Origin: an uncultured Prevotella sp.
Lineage (GTDB): Bacteria; Bacteroidota; Bacteroidia; Bacteroidales; Bacteroidaceae
DNA: 24,625 bases
Direction: 5' to 3'
Assembly: GCA_958369755.1 (NCBI GenBank)
Contig: CATXJC010000027.1
Location: forward strand, 1-24,625
Below, one piece after another: positions 1 through 6,961 of this stretch. The translations under genes were made by a program, and so were the position numbers. Position 1 is the stretch's first letter. Each line of letters starts with the position of its first letter. Under the pieces are notes generated by a model. The model did no database searches. It worked only from the letters and a program-made list of their open reading frames with translations, and had not been told where the DNA came from.

Positions 1-57
1 ACAAAAGCCCAAATCTGCTATTTTTTGCTTTTTTAGTCATTCTTTTTCCGAGAAAAA

Positions 58-89
58 TTTGGTAGTTTCAAATTTTCGCCTTATCTTTG
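58..89 (+). promoter_or_regulatory. Bacteroidetes-type promoter of the tmRNA gene
   Basis: A TATCTTTG box at 82-89 matches the Bacteroidetes -7 consensus TAnnTTTG. A TTTG at 58-61 lies 20 nt upstream and fits the -33 element. The tmRNA body begins about 22 nt downstream, so a short 5' trailer would be removed by RNase P. Assignment is by motif match only. Confidence 0.7.
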
Positions 90-111
90 CACCCAATATC
101 AGAAAATTCTC

Positions 112-508
112 GGGGTTGACTGGATTTGACGGCGAGATGAAATGGTACGTAAGCATGCGGAGGCTCGTTGGCTACCTCCTAAATCCTAGTGAACAAAAAA
201 TTAATTGGCGAAAATAACTACGCTCTCGCTGCCTAGTCGAAGTATAGTAAACTAGCTTTATTCCAGCACAGGGTGCTGGAACGAGACATCGCTCAACGGA
301 TGTTGTTCCGAATCTTGTTGATCAAGCGGTGCAGGTAAATCGGAAATAGTTCATGTACGCCTCGTTGCATGGATGAAATTTTAGAGGATAAGGGTATGAT
401 TGGTGGTCCAGGTCCTGTCATGCCTCGAAAACCGAAGGCTGGAATAAGCATGTAGAAAGCGTATGGTTTCCTTGTGCGGACGAGGGTTCGAATCCCTCCA
501 GCTCCACC
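112..508 (+). ncRNA. ssrA: transfer-messenger RNA (tmRNA, SsrA)
   Basis: Rescues ribosomes stalled on mRNAs lacking a stop codon by acting first as alanyl-tRNA and then as template for a degradation tag. The 5' end GGGGTTGACTGGATTTGACG and the 3' end GGTTCGAATCC followed by CAGCTCC are the classic tmRNA termini, and GGGGTTG pairs with CAGCTCC to form the seven-pair acceptor stem. The T loop TTCGAAT is intact. The discriminator A is at 506; the terminal CCA is not fully encoded (CCC follows), so the last A must be added. A one-piece tmRNA of about 400 nt is normal for Bacteroidetes. It sits alone between its own promoter and a bidirectional terminator. Confidence 0.97.
207..236 (+). other. tmRNA tag reading frame (GENNYALAA)
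   Basis: Within the tmRNA, GGC GAA AAT AAC TAC GCT CTC GCT GCC TAG encodes Gly-Glu-Asn-Asn-Tyr-Ala-Leu-Ala-Ala then stop. The resume codon is GGC at 207. The YALAA ending is the usual degron recognised by ClpXP-type proteases, and this tag form is typical of Bacteroidales. Confidence 0.93.
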
Positions 509-524
509 CTATTTGATAGAAACA

Positions 525-567
525 AAAAACTCGCAGATTCTTTCTTTAGAATTTGCGAGTTTTTATT
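525..567. terminator. bidirectional Rho-independent terminator
   Basis: An inverted repeat of about 16 bp (AAAAACTCGCAGATTC against GAATTTGCGAGTTTTT, one G-U pair) has an A-run on the left and a T-run on the right. It can therefore terminate the tmRNA on + and the AraC-family gene, which ends at 574, on -. Confidence 0.85.
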
Positions 568-573
568 TTGCTG

Positions 574-1488
574 TTATTGTTTTCTCAAACTTTCACGATA
601 CTTCAGAGGTGACATGTGCAGATGCTCTCTTACATATTTACCGAAGAATGAGGTATTGGAGAAGCCCAGTATACCTGAAATCTCCTTGATTGTTTTCGTT
701 GTAGAACGGAGATAATAGGTGATATCAGCAAGCGTATACTCCGTAATCCACTCAATGGCTGTCTTGCCGGAATGGCGCTTGCAGATGATGGAGAGATATT
801 TTGGCGTGATGCAAAGCTGCTGCGCAAAATATTCTACAGGCTGATGCTTGATTTCGCTCTGCTGCAACATCTCCAGGAACTTATCAAAAAAATCGCTGGC
901 ACTGGTTCCCAAAGTTTCTTTCGGGAGATCTGTCAGCAAAAGATTGCTCACGGCAAGGAGAGCACTCTTCAGGAGCGTCTCCACAATCTCACGGCGATAT
1001 GGTTTCCATGAACTGCGGTCGTTGAACTTCGGATCCAGACAGAGGCGCACCAAGTCGGTAAACTTAGAATAGAATACCATATCCACCTCGTTCATCTTCA
1101 GCACCGAAACCTTGCTCACATACATGGCACGGTTCCATACCGAGATATGAGAACGAAGAATACCAAGCAAGCCGTGATTGCTGACACACATGGCTGTGCA
1201 TGCAAAATCTTCCGACACCTCTTTGATGTCGAGAATAGAGTTAGGCGGACTGATAAATATATCGCCCTTCTCCACGGTGAGTTCCCGCCCGTTGAGTTCA
1301 GCTCTCAGGCTGCCTCTCTGACAGGATGCAATCATGTTCATCTGGAATCTCATAGGATCGGGGTTCTGCAACACCTTGACATTATCTATAATCAAGATGT
1401 CCTCATCCAGATAGCTCGCACTGATTTCTGCACTCTGTGCAAACTCACCTTCTTCGATACGCTGCCTGACGTCCTTCTGTTCTTTCAT
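574..1488 (-). CDS. AraC-family transcriptional regulator
   Basis: Probable DNA-binding regulator of 304 residues. The N-terminal two thirds look like a cupin-type sensor domain (about residues 25-160; segments such as GSLRAELNGRELTVEKGD resemble AraC-family sugar/ligand domains). The C-terminal 100 residues form a double helix-turn-helix: the first around VEYFAQQLCITPKYLSIICK, the second ending in the family signature ISGILGFSNTSFFGKYVREH followed by MSPLKYR. The start is an ATG at 1488. It is the last gene of the minus run rsmA-frr-rsgA, 42 nt after rsgA; a heptamer repeat fills that gap, so cotranscription is possible but not certain. Ligand and targets cannot be read from the sequence. 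Confidence 0.9.
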   Translation of the reverse strand: MKEQKDVRQRIEEGEFAQSAEISASYLDEDILIIDNVKVLQNPDPMRFQMNMIASCQRGSLRAELNGRELTVEKGDIFISPPNSILDIKEVSEDFACTAMCVSNHGLLGILRSHISVWNRAMYVSKVSVLKMNEVDMVFYSKFTDLVRLCLDPKFNDRSSWKPYRREIVETLLKSALLAVSNLLLTDLPKETLGTSASDFFDKFLEMLQQSEIKHQPVEYFAQQLCITPKYLSIICKRHSGKTAIEWITEYTLADITYYLRSTTKTIKEISGILGFSNTSFFGKYVREHLHMSPLKYRESLRKQ

Positions 1489-1507
1489 TAATATGTTTTT
1501 TTAAAAT

Positions 1508-1528
1508 TCTTCGTTCTTCACTCTTCCC
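1508..1528. repeat. heptamer tandem repeat (TCTTCAC type)
   Basis: Three consecutive 7-nt units (TCTTCGT, then TCTTCAC, then TCTTCCC) lie between the AraC-family gene and rsgA. They are the reverse complement of the AGTGAAG units at 5089-5109. Confidence 0.6.
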
Positions 1529-1530
1529 TA

Positions 1531-2463
1531 TCAAAAAGCCTCTCTGTATTTATTTTCGTCCTTATCCTCCAACATAGAGAGATAACTCTGGTAGCGGCTA
1601 GCTGCAATATAATGTTCCTCAACCGCCTTGATTACCGCGCACCCCGGTTCGTGGGTATGGGTACAGTCAGAGAACTTACAATCCTGAGAGAACTTGAAGA
1701 TTTCCTTAAAATAGCTGGTCAGCTCTTCCTTTTCGATATCAAAGGTACCAAAGCCCTTGATGCCCGGAGTATCAATGAGATAACCACCTTCCGGCAGTTC
1801 CAGCATCTCACTGAAGGTTGTGGTATGCATTCCGCTATTATGCGCCTCGCTGATTTCGGCGGTACGCTGCTCTGCATCAGGAATGAGCTGGTTGATGAGG
1901 GTTGACTTTCCTACCCCGCTGTTGCCGCTCAACAAAGATTTCTTATCCTTGATAAGAGGTCGCAACAGTTCAACTCCTTCACCTGTAGCTGCCGACAATT
2001 CGATACATTTATATCCGATGGTTTCATAGAGCGTACACATCATCTTCTCGTAATGCAATTCTTCTTCTGAAAGTATGTCACTTTTATTAAAGATGATGAT
2101 AACAGGCACTCTGTAGGCCTCAGCACCAGCCAGGAATCGGTCGATGAAGGTAGTAGATGTCTGCGGATAATTCACCGTTACCACAAGCAGCGCCTGGTCT
2201 ACATTAGCAGCCAGAATATGACTCTGCTTACTGAGGTTAGGTGATTTACGAATGATATAGTTTTGACGGTCTTCGATAGAAGAGATAAATGCCGTACCCT
2301 CCTGGTTGGTAATAAGCTGCACATAATCGCCTACAGCCACAGGATTGGTGCTGCGGATGCCCTTCAATCTGAAATTGCCCTTGATTTTACTTTCAATCAG
2401 CTGGCCATCGTCTGTCTTGACGGTGTACCAGCTGCCTGTATTTTTAATAACGAGTCCTCTCAT
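1531..2463 (-). CDS. rsgA: ribosome small-subunit biogenesis GTPase RsgA
   Basis: Circularly permuted GTPase that checks late 30S maturation and releases assembly factors. In order: an N-terminal OB-fold (about residues 1-65), then the permuted GTPase with G4 NKSD (in IIIFNKSDIL), G1/P-loop GNSGVGKST and G3 DTPGIKGFG, then a zinc-binding C-terminal domain with the ligand pattern CKFSDCTHTHEPGC. A longer reading from GTG at 2469 adds only two residues; the ATG at 2463 giving MRGLVIKNTG matches the family start better and is used here (310 aa, normal length). It lies 34 nt downstream of frr, in a cluster of ribosome maturation and recycling genes. Confidence 0.96.
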   Translation of the reverse strand: MRGLVIKNTGSWYTVKTDDGQLIESKIKGNFRLKGIRSTNPVAVGDYVQLITNQEGTAFISSIEDRQNYIIRKSPNLSKQSHILAANVDQALLVVTVNYPQTSTTFIDRFLAGAEAYRVPVIIIFNKSDILSEEELHYEKMMCTLYETIGYKCIELSAATGEGVELLRPLIKDKKSLLSGNSGVGKSTLINQLIPDAEQRTAEISEAHNSGMHTTTFSEMLELPEGGYLIDTPGIKGFGTFDIEKEELTSYFKEIFKFSQDCKFSDCTHTHEPGCAVIKAVEEHYIAASRYQSYLSMLEDKDENKYREAF

Positions 2464-2497
2464 TATCACTTATTAAATAATGTAAGTCCAGAATGAT

Positions 2498-3058
2498 TTA
2501 GACTGTCATGATTTCCTTCTCCTTCTCGTCCATCAGGTTTTCGAGCTGCTTGATGTACTTGTCGTGGAGTTTCTGCAAATCGTTCTCAGCATCCTTCTCC
2601 AAGTCTTCAGAAAGTCCATCCTTGATAGCTTTCTTCAACTTCTCCTTGATTTCCTGGCGCACGTTGCGCACCTCAATCTTAGCACGCTCAGCAATCTTAT
2701 TACACTGCTTTACGAGTTCCTTACGGCGCTCACCTGTTGGCTGAGGAATACCCAGACGTACGATTTCGCCATTGTTCTCAGGAGTGATACCTACACCACT
2801 ATCCATAATAGCCTTTTCGATATCCTTGATAGCCTTTTTGTCCCAAGGGCGGATAGCGATAGTACGGGCATCAGGGGTTGTAACTGTAGCTACCTGGTTC
2901 AGAGGAACCATACTGCCATAACTATTTACACGCACACCATCGAGGATGGCTACATTAGCACGACCAGCACGAACATGAGAGAGTTCCTCTGCGAGATACA
3001 TTGCTGCCATCTCCATACGCTCTGCTGCAGAATTCAAAGTTTCTTTAACGTCTATCAT
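2498..3058 (-). CDS. frr: ribosome recycling factor RRF
   Basis: Splits post-termination ribosomes together with EF-G. At 186 residues it has the exact family length, and it has the characteristic segments ELSHVRAGRANVAILDGV near the N-terminus, IAIRPWDKKAIKDIEKAI in the middle and GERRKELVKQCNKIAERAKI in the long helical domain. The ATG at 3058 follows rsmA by 12 nt, which indicates cotranscription. It is often next to pyrH in other bacteria; here it is between rsmA and rsgA. Confidence 0.98.
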   Translation of the reverse strand: MIDVKETLNSAAERMEMAAMYLAEELSHVRAGRANVAILDGVRVNSYGSMVPLNQVATVTTPDARTIAIRPWDKKAIKDIEKAIMDSGVGITPENNGEIVRLGIPQPTGERRKELVKQCNKIAERAKIEVRNVRQEIKEKLKKAIKDGLSEDLEKDAENDLQKLHDKYIKQLENLMDEKEKEIMTV

Positions 3059-3070
3059 AATTATATATTT

Positions 3071-3880
3071 TTATTTTATTAATTCTAATCTTTTCAATTC
3101 TTCGCCCACATAGTTGGTGAGTTCTACAAACTGCTGGATAGTGAGCTGTTCAGGACGCTTGGTCATGATGTCGGTGGTGTAGAAATCCTCGCGTGGTGTT
3201 ACACCCGGGAACATCTGCTTGAGGCTTACACGGAGCATCTTGCGACGCTGGTTGAAGACTGTCTTAACCAGACGCTTAAACAGTTTTTCATCACAGCCAA
3301 GGTCAGTCACCTTGTTACGAGTCATACGGATTACCGCACTCTTTACCTTTGGTGGTGGGTTGAACACATTTTCATCTACCGTAAAGAGATATTCCACATC
3401 ATACCATGCCTGGATGAGCACACTGAGGATACCATAGGCTTTGTTGCCTGGTTCTGATGCCATACGCAATGCCACCTCGCGCTGAATCATTCCGGTACAG
3501 CAAGGAATGAGATCCTTGTAATCGAGCATCTTGAAGAATATCTGCGATGAGATATCGTATGGATAATTACCTGTCAGTACAAACTGCTTTCCATCGAATA
3601 TCTGGTTCAAATCCATTCTCAGGAAGTCTTCACCGATGATATTATCCTTGAGTGTCGGGAAATTCTCATGAAGATACGCCACCGACTCCGAGTCGATTTC
3701 CACCGCCTTGACAGGTCTTGGTTTCTCTACGAGATATTGGGTAAGAACGCCCATACCTGGTCCGATTTCGAGAACAGGTATATCCGGGCAGGCATCCACC
3801 GTATCGGCGATGCGCTTTGCTATATTGAGGTCGGTCAAGAAGTGCTGACCGAGATTCTTCTTAGGCTTTACAGCTTTCAT
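3071..3880 (-). CDS. rsmA: 16S rRNA dimethyladenosine transferase RsmA (KsgA)
   Basis: SAM-dependent enzyme that dimethylates the two adjacent adenosines in the 3' hairpin of 16S rRNA. At 269 residues it is the normal length. Visible motifs: the N-terminal KKNLGQHFL, SAM motif I LEIGPGMGVLTQ (about residues 36-48), the acidic VEIDSE ribose contact, and the catalytic NYPYDIS at about residue 105 (NYPY in place of the commoner NLPY). It is the first gene of the minus-strand cluster rsmA-frr-rsgA and has a -7 box 27 nt upstream. Confidence 0.97.
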   Translation of the reverse strand: MKAVKPKKNLGQHFLTDLNIAKRIADTVDACPDIPVLEIGPGMGVLTQYLVEKPRPVKAVEIDSESVAYLHENFPTLKDNIIGEDFLRMDLNQIFDGKQFVLTGNYPYDISSQIFFKMLDYKDLIPCCTGMIQREVALRMASEPGNKAYGILSVLIQAWYDVEYLFTVDENVFNPPPKVKSAVIRMTRNKVTDLGCDEKLFKRLVKTVFNQRRKMLRVSLKQMFPGVTPREDFYTTDIMTKRPEQLTIQQFVELTNYVGEELKRLELIK

Positions 3881-3906
3881 ATCTTATCTTTATATTATAT
3901 ATTTTG

Positions 3907-3914
3907 CAAAAATA
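3907..3914 (-). promoter_or_regulatory. -7 promoter box for rsmA-frr-rsgA
   Basis: On the minus strand the sequence reads TATTTTTGC, matching TAnnTTTG, 27 nt before the rsmA start codon. No clear -33 element was picked out. Confidence 0.5.
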
Positions 3915-4075
3915 CGATTATTTTTTGAGAATCCACACGAAGTATGCGATTTTTTTTATCTTTTTGGGTAAAAAAGGGAAAGAGCCACTTGTTTCTTAAA
4001 AAAAAGGCTATACTTTTAGCCATAAATGGCGCCCAAGCGTTTATTTATGCTAAAAATATGCAGATTCGAACGATA

Positions 4076-4099
4076 TTGTCAATAAAAGTATTATCTTTG
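4076..4099 (+). promoter_or_regulatory. Bacteroidetes-type promoter very close to the flippase-like gene start
   Basis: A TATCTTTG box at 4092-4099, with a TTG at 4076-4078 as a partial -33 element. Only nine bases separate the box from the ATG at 4109, so the mRNA would have almost no 5' leader. Confidence 0.6.
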
Positions 4100-4108
4100 C
4101 ATCTAATT

Positions 4109-5107
4109 ATGGATATAAAGAAGATAGCAAACAACATATGGAAGGTGGCTTTGTCGCTCATTCTGGGTGGCGCCATCCTTTATTGGATGTATCGCGGATT
4201 CGACTTCAAGCAAGTAGAAGATGTTCTGCTTCACAAGATGAGTTGGACCTGGATGCTGCTGTCGTTCCCTTTTGGCATCTCTGCCCAGGTGTTCAGAGGA
4301 TGGAGATGGAAACAGTCGCTGGAACCATTAGGTGAAAAGGCACGCTCCAGTATCAGCGTCTACTCCATCTTCCTGTCCTATGCTCTGAGTCTTGTAATTC
4401 CTCGTGCAGGCGAGTTTGCCAGATGCGGCGTATTGAAGAAATGGGATGATGTTTCGTTTCCGAAAGCCTTGGGTACCGTCGTTACAGAAAGAGCCATCGA
4501 TTCACTCCTCGTACTGCTGATTACAGCGCTGGTCTTTGTGATGCAGATTCCGGTATTCCTCAATTTCTTTGAGAAAACAGGTACGAGCATGGACAGTTTA
4601 CTCTGTCAGTTTACAGCCACAGGTTACATTGTGACCGCTATCTGTGGCATAGCAGTACTCATCCTGGCTCACTATCTGCTCAAGCGACTCGCTATATATA
4701 ATAAGGTGAAAGCAACACTGGGAGGACTCTGGCAAGGTATCATCTCGCTGAAAGGTGTCAGAAATGTACCGCTCTACATCGCCCTTACACTGGGCATCTG
4801 GTTGAGCTATTTCTTCCACTACTATCTCACCTTCCAATGCTTCGAGGCAACCTCCCATCTCAATCTGATGTGCGGTCTGGTGACATTCATCGTGGGCAGC
4901 ATAGCGGTCATCGTACCAACTCCTAACGGAGCCGGACCTTGGCATTTTGCTGTCAAGACAATGCTCATACTCTATGGCATTCAGGCAAACGATGCCCTCT
5001 TTTTCGTTCTCATCGTACACTCCGTGCAAACCCTGCTTGTGGTCCTTTTGGGAATCTATGCCTGGATAGCACTGGCGTTTACCGGGAAAGTGAAGAGTAA
5101 GGAGTGA
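4109..5107 (+). CDS. YbhN/UPF0104-type integral membrane protein (LPG synthase TM-like, flippase-like)
   Basis: Polytopic inner-membrane protein of 332 residues with about eight hydrophobic segments. Family features include FRGWRWKQSLEPLG after the second segment, the conserved polar/membrane stretch LVIPRAGEFARCG, and the late motif VPTPNGAGPWHFAVK. Homologues are the transmembrane half of lysylphosphatidylglycerol synthases and stand-alone proteins often proposed to move lipids or lipid-linked substrates; the substrate here is unknown. An upstream in-frame ATG at 3944 would add 55 residues, but these overlap the promoter and do not look like family sequence, so the ATG at 4109 is chosen. 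The last codons and the stop are built from a heptamer repeat. Confidence 0.85.
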   Translation: MDIKKIANNIWKVALSLILGGAILYWMYRGFDFKQVEDVLLHKMSWTWMLLSFPFGISAQVFRGWRWKQSLEPLGEKARSSISVYSIFLSYALSLVIPRAGEFARCGVLKKWDDVSFPKALGTVVTERAIDSLLVLLITALVFVMQIPVFLNFFEKTGTSMDSLLCQFTATGYIVTAICGIAVLILAHYLLKRLAIYNKVKATLGGLWQGIISLKGVRNVPLYIALTLGIWLSYFFHYYLTFQCFEATSHLNLMCGLVTFIVGSIAVIVPTPNGAGPWHFAVKTMLILYGIQANDALFFVLIVHSVQTLLVVLLGIYAWIALAFTGKVKSKE

Positions 5108-5109
5108 AG
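5089..5109. repeat. heptamer tandem repeat overlapping the gene end
   Basis: Three 7-nt units (AGTGAAG, then AGTAAGG, then AGTGAAG again) cover the last codons and the TGA stop of the flippase-like gene. Confidence 0.6.
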
Positions 5110-5141
5110 AATCCTCTTGCTTTAGGGCGTATGCCCAACTT

Positions 5142-5162
5142 AACATTGAACATTTAACATTA
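5142..5162. repeat. heptamer tandem repeat (AACATTN)
   Basis: Three 7-nt units (AACATTG, AACATTT, AACATTA) lie in the 68-nt gap just upstream of pepD. A small hairpin GGGCGTATGCCC (5125-5136) precedes it, without a T-run. Confidence 0.55.
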
Positions 5163-5175
5163 AAATAAAAATATT

Positions 5176-6639
5176 ATGGCTGACATTAAGAATTTGAACC
5201 CAGTTGAAATCTGGCGCAACTTTGACAAGTTAACACAAGTTCCACGTCCATCTGGACATTTGGAAAAGATTCAGGCTTATTTGCTCGATTGGGCAAAAGA
5301 AGCAGGTGTAGAGGCTTTCCAAGACCCAGCAGGCAACATCGTGATGCGCAAACCTGCTACTCCAGGTATGGAGAACCGCAAAGGCGTTATTATGCAGGCG
5401 CACATGGACATGGTTCCTCAGAAAGCACCAGACAGCAAGCATAATTTCGAAACTGACCCTATCGAAACCATCATCGATGGCGACTGGGTACGTGCTAATC
5501 ATACAACACTCGGTAGCGACGACGGACTTGGCGTAGCTACCATCATGGCTGTAATGGAATCAAAAGATTTGCAGCATGGTCCTATCGAGGGCTTGATTAC
5601 CGCCGACGAAGAGACAGGCATGTATGGTGCCAACGATCTCCCAGCAGGCGAACTGAACGGCGACATTCTCTTGAACTTCGATACCGAGGTTTGGGGCGAG
5701 TTCGTTATCGGTAGCGCTGGCGGTATCGACATCACAGCAACTCTCGACTATAAAGAGGTAGAAACCGACAAGGAAGATGCTGCCGTTAAGGTAACCCTCA
5801 AGGGATTGAAGGGCGGTCACTCCGGTATCGAAATCAACGAAGGCAGAGCGAATGCCAACAAGTGCATGGTTCGTTTTGTGCGTGAAGCTATTTCAGAACT
5901 CGATGCCCGTCTGGCTTCATGGCAGGGCGGCAACATGCGCAATGCCATCCCATTCCAGGCTGAGGTTGTTCTGACCCTGCCTAAGGAGAACATTGAAGCT
6001 TTGAATGACCTGGTAGCAGACTGGAAGGACGAAATCTGTGATGAGTTCGAAGGCATTGAAACAACTGAGAACATCGAGTTCTTCGCTGAGAATGTAGAGA
6101 CTCCTAAGATGCAGGTTCCTGCCGAAATCCAGGATAATCTTGTAGATGCAATCTACGCTTGCCACGATGGCGTATTGCGTATGGCTCCATCTATGCCTGA
6201 AATCGTAGAGACCTCTTCAAACCTCGCAATCGTTGAGATTGGTGACGGCAAGGCTGCTATCAAGATTCTGGCCCGTTCTAGCCACGAATACTACAAGATG
6301 TATCTTGCCACAATGATAGAAAGCTGTTTCAACATGGCAGGCATGAAGGTTGAATTCAGCGGCAGCTATATGGGATGGAACCCTAACCCTAAGAGCGACA
6401 TTCTGGAACACGTATTGAAGGTTTACAAAGAGCAGAACGGCACAGACGGTAAGGTACAGGCTGTTCACGCAGGTCTGGAATGCTCTATCATCCTGAGTAA
6501 GTATCCTAACCTCGATGTCGTATCATTCGGTCCTACTCTTCTTAGTCCTCACACAGCCAATGAGCGTTGCCAGATCAGTTGCGTAGCTCCTTTCTGGAAC
6601 CTCGTCAAGCAGCTCCTGACAGAGATTCCTGCAAAGTAA
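5176..6639 (+). CDS. pepD: cytosolic aminoacyl-histidine dipeptidase (peptidase family M20C)
   Basis: Zinc metallopeptidase that cleaves dipeptides such as Xaa-His in the cytoplasm. At 487 residues it has the family length. Expected metal and catalytic residues are present: His76 and Asp78 in QAHMDMVPQK, the bridging Asp115 in LGSDDGLG, the general-base pair Glu145/Glu146 in TADEETGMYGA, Asp in NFDTEVWGE (about residue 169), and the C-terminal His in LLSPHTANE. The lid (dimerisation) domain occupies about residues 190-390, where KGLKGGHSGIEINEGRANA is seen. No signal peptide. It is followed 36 nt later by a strong terminator, so its transcript ends before corA. Confidence 0.96.
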   Translation: MADIKNLNPVEIWRNFDKLTQVPRPSGHLEKIQAYLLDWAKEAGVEAFQDPAGNIVMRKPATPGMENRKGVIMQAHMDMVPQKAPDSKHNFETDPIETIIDGDWVRANHTTLGSDDGLGVATIMAVMESKDLQHGPIEGLITADEETGMYGANDLPAGELNGDILLNFDTEVWGEFVIGSAGGIDITATLDYKEVETDKEDAAVKVTLKGLKGGHSGIEINEGRANANKCMVRFVREAISELDARLASWQGGNMRNAIPFQAEVVLTLPKENIEALNDLVADWKDEICDEFEGIETTENIEFFAENVETPKMQVPAEIQDNLVDAIYACHDGVLRMAPSMPEIVETSSNLAIVEIGDGKAAIKILARSSHEYYKMYLATMIESCFNMAGMKVEFSGSYMGWNPNPKSDILEHVLKVYKEQNGTDGKVQAVHAGLECSIILSKYPNLDVVSFGPTLLSPHTANERCQISCVAPFWNLVKQLLTEIPAK

Positions 6640-6675
6640 AAAATGGGGAGCGAAACTACAAAAAGATTAAAAAAG

Positions 6676-6707
6676 AAAGCCGAGAGTGAAAATTCTCGGC
6701 TTTTTTG
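6676..6707 (+). terminator. Rho-independent terminator of pepD
   Basis: The stem AAGCCGAGA with TCTCGGCTT is followed by a run of six T. It closes the pepD transcript. Confidence 0.88.
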
Positions 6708-6730
6708 TTCCAGTTTTCAAAAGAAATCAT

Positions 6731-6738
6731 TACCTTTG
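6731..6738 (+). promoter_or_regulatory. -7 promoter box of corA
   Basis: TACCTTTG followed by C matches TAnnTTTG. Transcription from here would give a 5' leader of about 210 nt before corA, unusually long compared with the other promoters in the window. The TTTTTTG at the end of the pepD terminator is a candidate -33 element, with slightly long spacing. Confidence 0.6.
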
Positions 6739-6739
6739 C

Positions 6740-6957
6740 AGTCGATTTCGCAAGTCTTGTAAAATCTCTGTAGCAGATCATACAAATTCACTTGCATAAG
6801 TTTCATTAAAATAACACCAAAATGGACGATTATCACGCGGAGAACAATAATGAATTGTAAGGCGTGGAGATTCAGCAACGATGAAGCCTTTCAGTAGGCC
6901 GTACCCAAGCGCTAGTCTCCATACCCCAAACTTTTATTATGTGGAGATTAGCAAACT
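6740..6957 (+). promoter_or_regulatory. structured corA leader with competing Shine-Dalgarno pairing
   Basis: The 317-nt gap between pepD and corA contains a terminator, a promoter and this leader. The nonamer GTGGAGATT occurs twice, at 6864-6872 and 6941-6949, each 17 nt upstream (start to start) of an ATGAAG. The segment 6914-6922 (AGTCTCCAT) can pair over nine positions, two of them wobble, with either copy. With the first copy it closes a long hairpin, extended by AGC 6874-6876 with GCT 6911-6913, ACG 6878-6880 with CGT 6900-6902, and GCC 6886-6888 with GGC 6897-6899. With the second copy it would hide the corA ribosome-binding site. This is the layout of a two-state translational switch. 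No known riboswitch class was recognised, and pairings were worked out by eye. Confidence 0.5.
6822..6860 (+). CDS. possible 12-codon leader peptide in the corA leader
   Basis: ATG GAC GAT opens a 12-codon frame, MDDYHAENNNEL, ending with TAA at 6858-6860, three bases before the first GTGGAGATT copy. It has no visible ribosome-binding site. The acidic start (Asp-Asp at positions 2-3) is of the kind that makes ribosomes unstable in low Mg2+ in enterobacterial transporter leaders, but whether it is translated here is unknown. Confidence 0.25.
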   Translation: MDDYHAENNNEL

Positions 6958-6961
6958 ATGA
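6881..6961 (+). CDS. 26-codon upstream ORF overlapping the corA start (candidate leader peptide)
   Basis: ATG at 6881 opens a 26-codon frame whose product begins MKPFSRPYPSAS and ends VEISKL, with four prolines (positions 3, 7, 9, 16) and a Tyr-Tyr pair. Its TGA at 6959-6961 overlaps the corA ATG at 6958 as ATGA, the usual arrangement for coupled translation. It is preceded by GGAG at 6866-6869 with exactly the same spacing to its ATG as the GGAG in front of corA. The duplicated initiation region and the ATGA overlap support translation. No homologue is known to me and function is inferred only: probable control of corA translation. Confidence 0.45.
   Translation: MKPFSRPYPSASLHTPNFYYVEISKL

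Noticed and set aside
4598..5146. 182-residue minus-strand open frame
   Set aside because: Antisense to the YbhN-like membrane protein, which has clear family motifs; the reverse product shows none.
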